DNA of 26,748 bases, taken from Deltaproteobacteria bacterium. Its GTDB lineage: Bacteria > Desulfobacterota > Syntrophia > Syntrophales > UBA5619. The position numbers and the translations under genes are program-made. Shown piece after piece: positions 23,856-26,748 of the stretch (the stretch's first letter is position 1; each line of letters opens with the position of its first letter). Where the stretch lies: NCBI GenBank assembly GCA_026388345.1, contig JAPLJY010000090.1, positions 1 through 26,748 of the forward strand. Direction: 5' to 3'. Under the pieces are notes generated by a model that saw only the letters and a program-made list of their open reading frames with translations, had not been told where the DNA came from and did no database searches.

Positions 23856-24110
23856 GACAGTTACCCTCCTTTTGCGGAATGCAGGCCATGACTATCACAA
23901 TCCGGCCCGGTTGTGCAACGAAAGATTGAACAAAAACCGCGGTATGAGGTAACGAACGCCAATGCGGGGCTCCGCCATGTTTGTGCAGTTCGGCGGCGAA
24001 ATGATTTGCGTTGAACCGGTAGGGCACTTTGAGGTAATAGAGATGCGCCCGGAGAAATGCTGATCGGGGGCATGGGGAATTTTTTTCACCCGGTGCAGAG
24101 GAGGGAGAAG

Positions 24111-24938
24111 ATGCTGAAGGGAAAGAGGATCGCCGTGGTCGGCGGCGGGAAGATGGGGGGCGCCCTCGTTGAAGGGATGATTTCCGGCGGCCTAGTGAAG
24201 CCGGAAGCCGTGATCGTGTCGGACGCGGATGAGGCGCGGCGTCGGGAAATCGCCCGGGGCTGCGGGGTTGCGGTGACGGCCGACAACCGGGAAGCGGTGC
24301 GGGGCGCCGACGTGATCCTCCTCGCCGTCAAGCCGCAGAACATGGCGGAGGTGCTCGCGGAGCTGGCCGGGACGGTTTCTCCTTCGGCGCTGGTCATCTC
24401 CATTGCGGCCGGGATTTCCACGGCCTTCATCGAGGAGGGGCTCCGGCAGGAAATCCGGGTTGTCCGGGTCATGCCGAACATGCCCGCCCTCATCGGCGAG
24501 GGTGCGGCCGCACTCTCGCCCGGCACCCATGCCGGTCAGGCGGAGCTGGCGCTGGCCCGGCACATCTTTGCCGCCGTAGGGATCACCGTCGAGGTGAAGG
24601 AGGAACTGATGGACGCCGTGACGGGCCTGAGCGGGAGCGGCCCCGGCTACGCCTTCCTGATCATCGAGGCCTTTACGGATGCCGGCGTCCGGATGGGTCT
24701 CCCCCGGGAAACGGCCCTGAGGCTCATCTCGCAGAGCCTCCTCGGGGCGGCGAAGCTCTGCCTGCGGGGCGAGAAGCCCCCGGCGGAGCTCCGGGCGATG
24801 GTCACCTCCCCCGGGGGGACGACGCTCGCCGGCCTCAAGGTTCTGGAGGAGAGGAAGCTGCGGGAGGCGCTGATCGAGGCCGTCGAGGCGGCGACAAGGC
24901 GTTCCGCGGAGCTTGGGGGACGAAAAACGGCGCAATAA
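24111..24938 (+). CDS. proC: Pyrroline-5-carboxylate reductase ProC
   Basis: The 275-residue cytoplasmic enzyme makes the last step of proline synthesis, NAD(P)H-dependent reduction of pyrroline-5-carboxylate. The Rossmann motif VVGGGKMGGAL (9-19) is at the N terminus. AVKPQNM and RVMPNMPALIGEGAAAL follow, and the C-terminal signature LSGSGPGYAFLIIEAFTDAG and TSPGGTTLAGL are intact. The frame is open 18 codons upstream, but the ATG at 24111 has GAGGAGGGAGAAG directly before it and gives the usual start MLKGKRIAVVGGG. A terminator-like hairpin follows the stop by 12 bases. Confidence 0.96.
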   Translation: MLKGKRIAVVGGGKMGGALVEGMISGGLVKPEAVIVSDADEARRREIARGCGVAVTADNREAVRGADVILLAVKPQNMAEVLAELAGTVSPSALVISIAAGISTAFIEEGLRQEIRVVRVMPNMPALIGEGAAALSPGTHAGQAELALARHIFAAVGITVEVKEELMDAVTGLSGSGPGYAFLIIEAFTDAGVRMGLPRETALRLISQSLLGAAKLCLRGEKPPAELRAMVTSPGGTTLAGLKVLEERKLREALIEAVEAATRRSAELGGRKTAQ

Positions 24939-24949
24939 TGATCTGATCT

Positions 24950-24982
24950 GGGGACAGATTGCAAATCTGGCCCCCTTTTTCT
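24950..24982 (+). terminator. Intrinsic terminator after proC (possibly REP-derived)
   Basis: GGGGACAGATT (24950-24960) pairs with AATCTGGCCCC (24964-24974) around GCA, with one A/G mismatch. CTTTTTCTT follows. The position just after proC fits a terminator. The motif also resembles the 'GGGGACAGATT' intergenic repeats of proteobacteria, so it may be a repeat that took on this role. Confidence 0.75.
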
Positions 24983-24993
24983 TGGGAATGTCG

Positions 24994-26319
24994 ATGGAAG
25001 AGCCGAGAATAACAGTCGGGATTTGCGACCGCTATCCGGAAATCCGGGGGCGGATGAACGGGTGGTACCGGACGAACGGGACGTCGCTTACGGGCGGCTT
25101 CATTGCCCGACCGGAAGGGGGCGCCGTGGTCCTTGGCGACGACTTCGGCCGGGAGATCCTCCGGGCGCCGGAGATCCGCCTTGCCGCGGCGCGGGAGGCG
25201 ACCTTCACGCTGCACGACGTGACGATCGGCGTCCGGTTCCACTGGGAGCGACGGGAGGAGCAGACTTTCCCCGGAGACCTGATTCTCCTGGCGGCGGGGG
25301 AAGGCAGGCTGACCGCCGTCAATGAACTTCCCGTGGAGGAGTACCTTTCGAGCGTCGTCTCGTCGGAGATGAGCGGCGAGGCGCCGGCGGAGTTTCTCAA
25401 GGCCCACGCCGTCGCCTCGCGGAGCTGGCTGGTAGCGATGCTCCAGCGCGGAGCGCAAAAGGCGAAGGAAGGCCGCGAATCGGAGCACGTGATCCGGCGC
25501 GAGGGGGAGATCGTCCGCTGGTACGACCGCGAAGACCACGACCGCTTCGACGTCTGCGCCGACGACCATTGCCAGCGGTATCAGGGGATAACCCGGCTCG
25601 CGGCGGGCAGGGCGGCGGAGGCCGTCCGGGCGACGCGGGGCGTCTTTCTGATCCGGGACGGTGAGGTCTGTGATGCCCGCTACCACAAGGCGTGCGGCGG
25701 GATGACCGAGGACTACGCCACCTGCTGGGAAGAGAAGGCGGTTTCCTACCTCACCCATGTCTCCGATGCCGCCGCACCCATTGCCCCGATACGGACGGAG
25801 GCGGATGCGGAGTGGTGGATACTCTCCTGTCCCGACGTCTACTGTCACACGAAGCATCCGGATCTCCTGGAAAAAATCCTTCCCTCTTTCGACAGGGAGA
25901 CGGCCGATTTCTTCCGCTGGCAGGTCAGCTATGCGCGGGAGGAATTGGAGGGGATTCTGCGCGCAAAATCGGGGATCGACTTCGGTGTCCTCCAGAACAT
26001 CGCACCCCTCGAACGCGGTCCCTCCGGCCGGATCCGCCGGCTGCGGATCGAGGGGTCGAAGACTGCGGTCATCGTGGGGAAGGAGTTGGAGATCCGCCGC
26101 TGGCTATCGCCGAGCCACCTCATGAGCAGCGCCCTCATCATCTCCATGACGCGGGAGCCCTCCGGCGTTCCGGCCCGTTTCACCCTCTACGGCGCGGGCT
26201 GGGGGCACGGTGTCGGCCTCTGCCAGATCGGCGCCGCCGTCATGGCGGAAAAGGGTTTCAACGCGGAGGAGATCCTGCGCCACTACTTCCGCGGCGCCGC
26301 GCTCGTGAAGCGCTACTGA
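24994..26319 (+). CDS. SpoIID/LytB-domain protein, putative peptidoglycan lytic enzyme
   Basis: In the 441-residue protein the SpoIID domain begins near residue 105: AVNELPVEEYLSSVVSSEM (108-126) with E125 at the place of the catalytic Glu of SpoIID-type lytic transglycosylases, then KAHAVASRSWL. RYHKACGGMTEDY and, near the end, GAGWGHGVGLCQIGA are the other family blocks. No signal peptide or TM is visible from any start in this frame, so it may act in the cytoplasm. I prefer the ATG at 24994 (GGGA six bases upstream) to that at 24988 or the longer frame, which would run through the terminator hairpin. The next gene is an AmpG-like importer, so a role in muropeptide recycling is plausible. 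Non-sporulating bacteria carry such proteins. Confidence 0.85.
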   Translation: MEEPRITVGICDRYPEIRGRMNGWYRTNGTSLTGGFIARPEGGAVVLGDDFGREILRAPEIRLAAAREATFTLHDVTIGVRFHWERREEQTFPGDLILLAAGEGRLTAVNELPVEEYLSSVVSSEMSGEAPAEFLKAHAVASRSWLVAMLQRGAQKAKEGRESEHVIRREGEIVRWYDREDHDRFDVCADDHCQRYQGITRLAAGRAAEAVRATRGVFLIRDGEVCDARYHKACGGMTEDYATCWEEKAVSYLTHVSDAAAPIAPIRTEADAEWWILSCPDVYCHTKHPDLLEKILPSFDRETADFFRWQVSYAREELEGILRAKSGIDFGVLQNIAPLERGPSGRIRRLRIEGSKTAVIVGKELEIRRWLSPSHLMSSALIISMTREPSGVPARFTLYGAGWGHGVGLCQIGAAVMAEKGFNAEEILRHYFRGAALVKRY

Positions 26320-26320
26320 A

Positions 26321-26377
26321 TGGGGTCAGGTCTTGGGATTTGAATTTAACAAATTCAAGTCCCAAGACCTGACCCCA
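26321..26377. repeat. Near-perfect 27-bp inverted repeat of REP/RAYT type
   Basis: The left arm (26321-26347, beginning TGGGGTCAGGTCTTGGGA) and right arm (26351-26377, ending CAAGACCTGACCCCA) pair at 26 of 27 positions, with one T/G wobble and an AAC loop. It begins one base after the SpoIID stop codon and ends ten bases before the transporter start. 'TGGGGTCAGGTCTT' elements are known to me as REP sequences mobilised by RAYT-type Y1 transposases; no such transposase lies in this window. With no T tract it is a poor terminator but could modulate transporter expression. Confidence 0.85.
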
Positions 26378-26386
26378 GAAAGGACC

Positions 26387-26748
26387 ATGATGCATGCAAA
26401 ACCGTCCGTCCGGAATCCCTGGGCGTGGGTCCCGACCCTCTACCTGGCGGAGGGCGCCCCCTATGTGATGGCGATGACCGTCTCGGTCATCCTCTACAAG
26501 CGTCTCGGGATCTCCAACGCCGACATCGCCCTCTATACGTCCTGGCTCTATCTCCCCTGGGTGATCAAGCCGCTCTGGAGCCCGTTCGTCGACATGTTCC
26601 GGACAAAGCGGTTCTGGATCGTCGCGATGCAGCTTGCCGTCGGGGCGTCGTTCGCCTGCGTGGCGCTCACGATCCCGGCGTCCGCCTTCTTCCGCTACAC
26701 CCTCGCCTTCTTCTGGATCATGGCCTTCAGCTCGGCGACCCACGACAT
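26387..26748 (+). CDS. MFS transporter, AmpG-like (N-terminal part)
   Basis: About 120 residues are visible before the right edge. The protein starts MMHAKPSVRNPWAWVPTLYL and continues AEGAPYVMAMTVSVILYKRL, LYTSWLYLPWVIKPLWSPFV and DMFRTKRFWIV, with three to four hydrophobic helices. The early helix, the YKRLGISNADIALYTS loop and WxIKPLWSPFVD match AmpG-like major facilitator permeases that import muropeptides or related sugars. AAAGGA precedes two consecutive ATGs (26387, 26390); the second has the better five-base spacing. It follows the SpoIID gene with only the hairpin repeat between. Substrate assignment is inference. Confidence 0.85.
   Translation, partial: MMHAKPSVRNPWAWVPTLYLAEGAPYVMAMTVSVILYKRLGISNADIALYTSWLYLPWVIKPLWSPFVDMFRTKRFWIVAMQLAVGASFACVALTIPASAFFRYTLAFFWIMAFSSATHD

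Noticed and set aside
23860..23935. Possible promoter of the alpha/beta hydrolase (TTGCAC...GATAGT)
   Set aside because: Too few consensus matches in both boxes to call.
23962..24063. 33-residue plus-strand frame between the hydrolase and proC genes
   Set aside because: It begins MRGSAMFVQFGGEM but lacks a ribosome binding site and any recognisable relative; its length is within chance. It could be a decayed gene remnant.
1..26748. CRISPR array, insertion sequence or prophage
   Set aside because: No regularly spaced identical repeats, transposase, integrase or phage structural gene was recognised on either strand.

Overview
The window reads as chromosomal DNA of a fairly GC-rich anaerobic Gram-negative bacterium, most likely a deltaproteobacterium / Desulfobacterota (Syntrophales-like). 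That placement is inference. It rests on a riboswitch-controlled cobalamin nucleotide-loop operon, dense PAS/REC/HD-GYP signalling genes, and intergenic elements of the 'GGATTCCC...CGCGGGAATGAC' and 'TGGGGTCAGGTCTT' types that I associate with those genomes. No rRNA, tRNA, CRISPR array, transposase or phage gene was seen.

Layout. (1) 1-1910, minus strand: cobC, cobU and the start of cobT, the genes that build and attach the lower ligand of B12. They follow a promoter, a cobalamin riboswitch and an intrinsic terminator. (2) 1984-2945, minus: an Sfp-type phosphopantetheinyl transferase with a strong promoter and a probable TTG start. (3) 3210-5336, plus: a REC-GAF-PAS-PAS-GGDEF diguanylate cyclase. 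(4) 5463-6210, minus: a small Ala/Lys-rich lipoprotein with its own promoter and terminator. (5) 6257-20284, minus: about 14 kb of signalling genes. In transcription order these are a Cache-HAMP histidine kinase, a CheY-like REC protein, a REC-PAS4-HD-GYP protein, a CHASE2 class III nucleotide cyclase, a FecR protein, a frameshifted OmpA-type lipoprotein, a Cache-HAMP-GAF-HD-GYP protein, a truncated REC remnant, and a REC-PAS3-HD-GYP protein. (6) 20406-22948, minus: murJ, a repeat-filled gap, then yggU (DUF167) and yggT. (7) 23079-23855, minus: an alpha/beta hydrolase. (8) 24111-26748, plus: proC, a SpoIID/LytB-domain protein, and the start of an AmpG-like MFS transporter.

The most interesting part is region 5. 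A REC + REC-PAS-HD-GYP gene pair is present twice. Between the copies sits a compositionally different, GC-richer block (CHASE2 cyclase, FecR, OmpA-like lipoprotein, Cache-HD-GYP). At the block's downstream edge only the last 35 codons of the second REC gene survive, directly abutting the stop codon of the Cache-HD-GYP gene. The kinase/REC/HD-GYP genes look like a phosphorelay that controls c-di-GMP breakdown. The inserted block looks like an envelope-sensing module that joins a cyclic-nucleotide cyclase to a c-di-GMP phosphodiesterase-like protein. The nearby GGDEF protein supplies the opposing synthetic activity. Together the window holds one predicted c-di-GMP synthase, three HD-GYP proteins and one class III cyclase.

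Other points of note are a two-base frameshift in the OmpA-like gene, Arg at both purine-specifying positions of the cyclase, a dispersed ~115-nt repeat that supplies the stop codon of the PPTase gene, and REP-type hairpins on both sides of the SpoIID gene.
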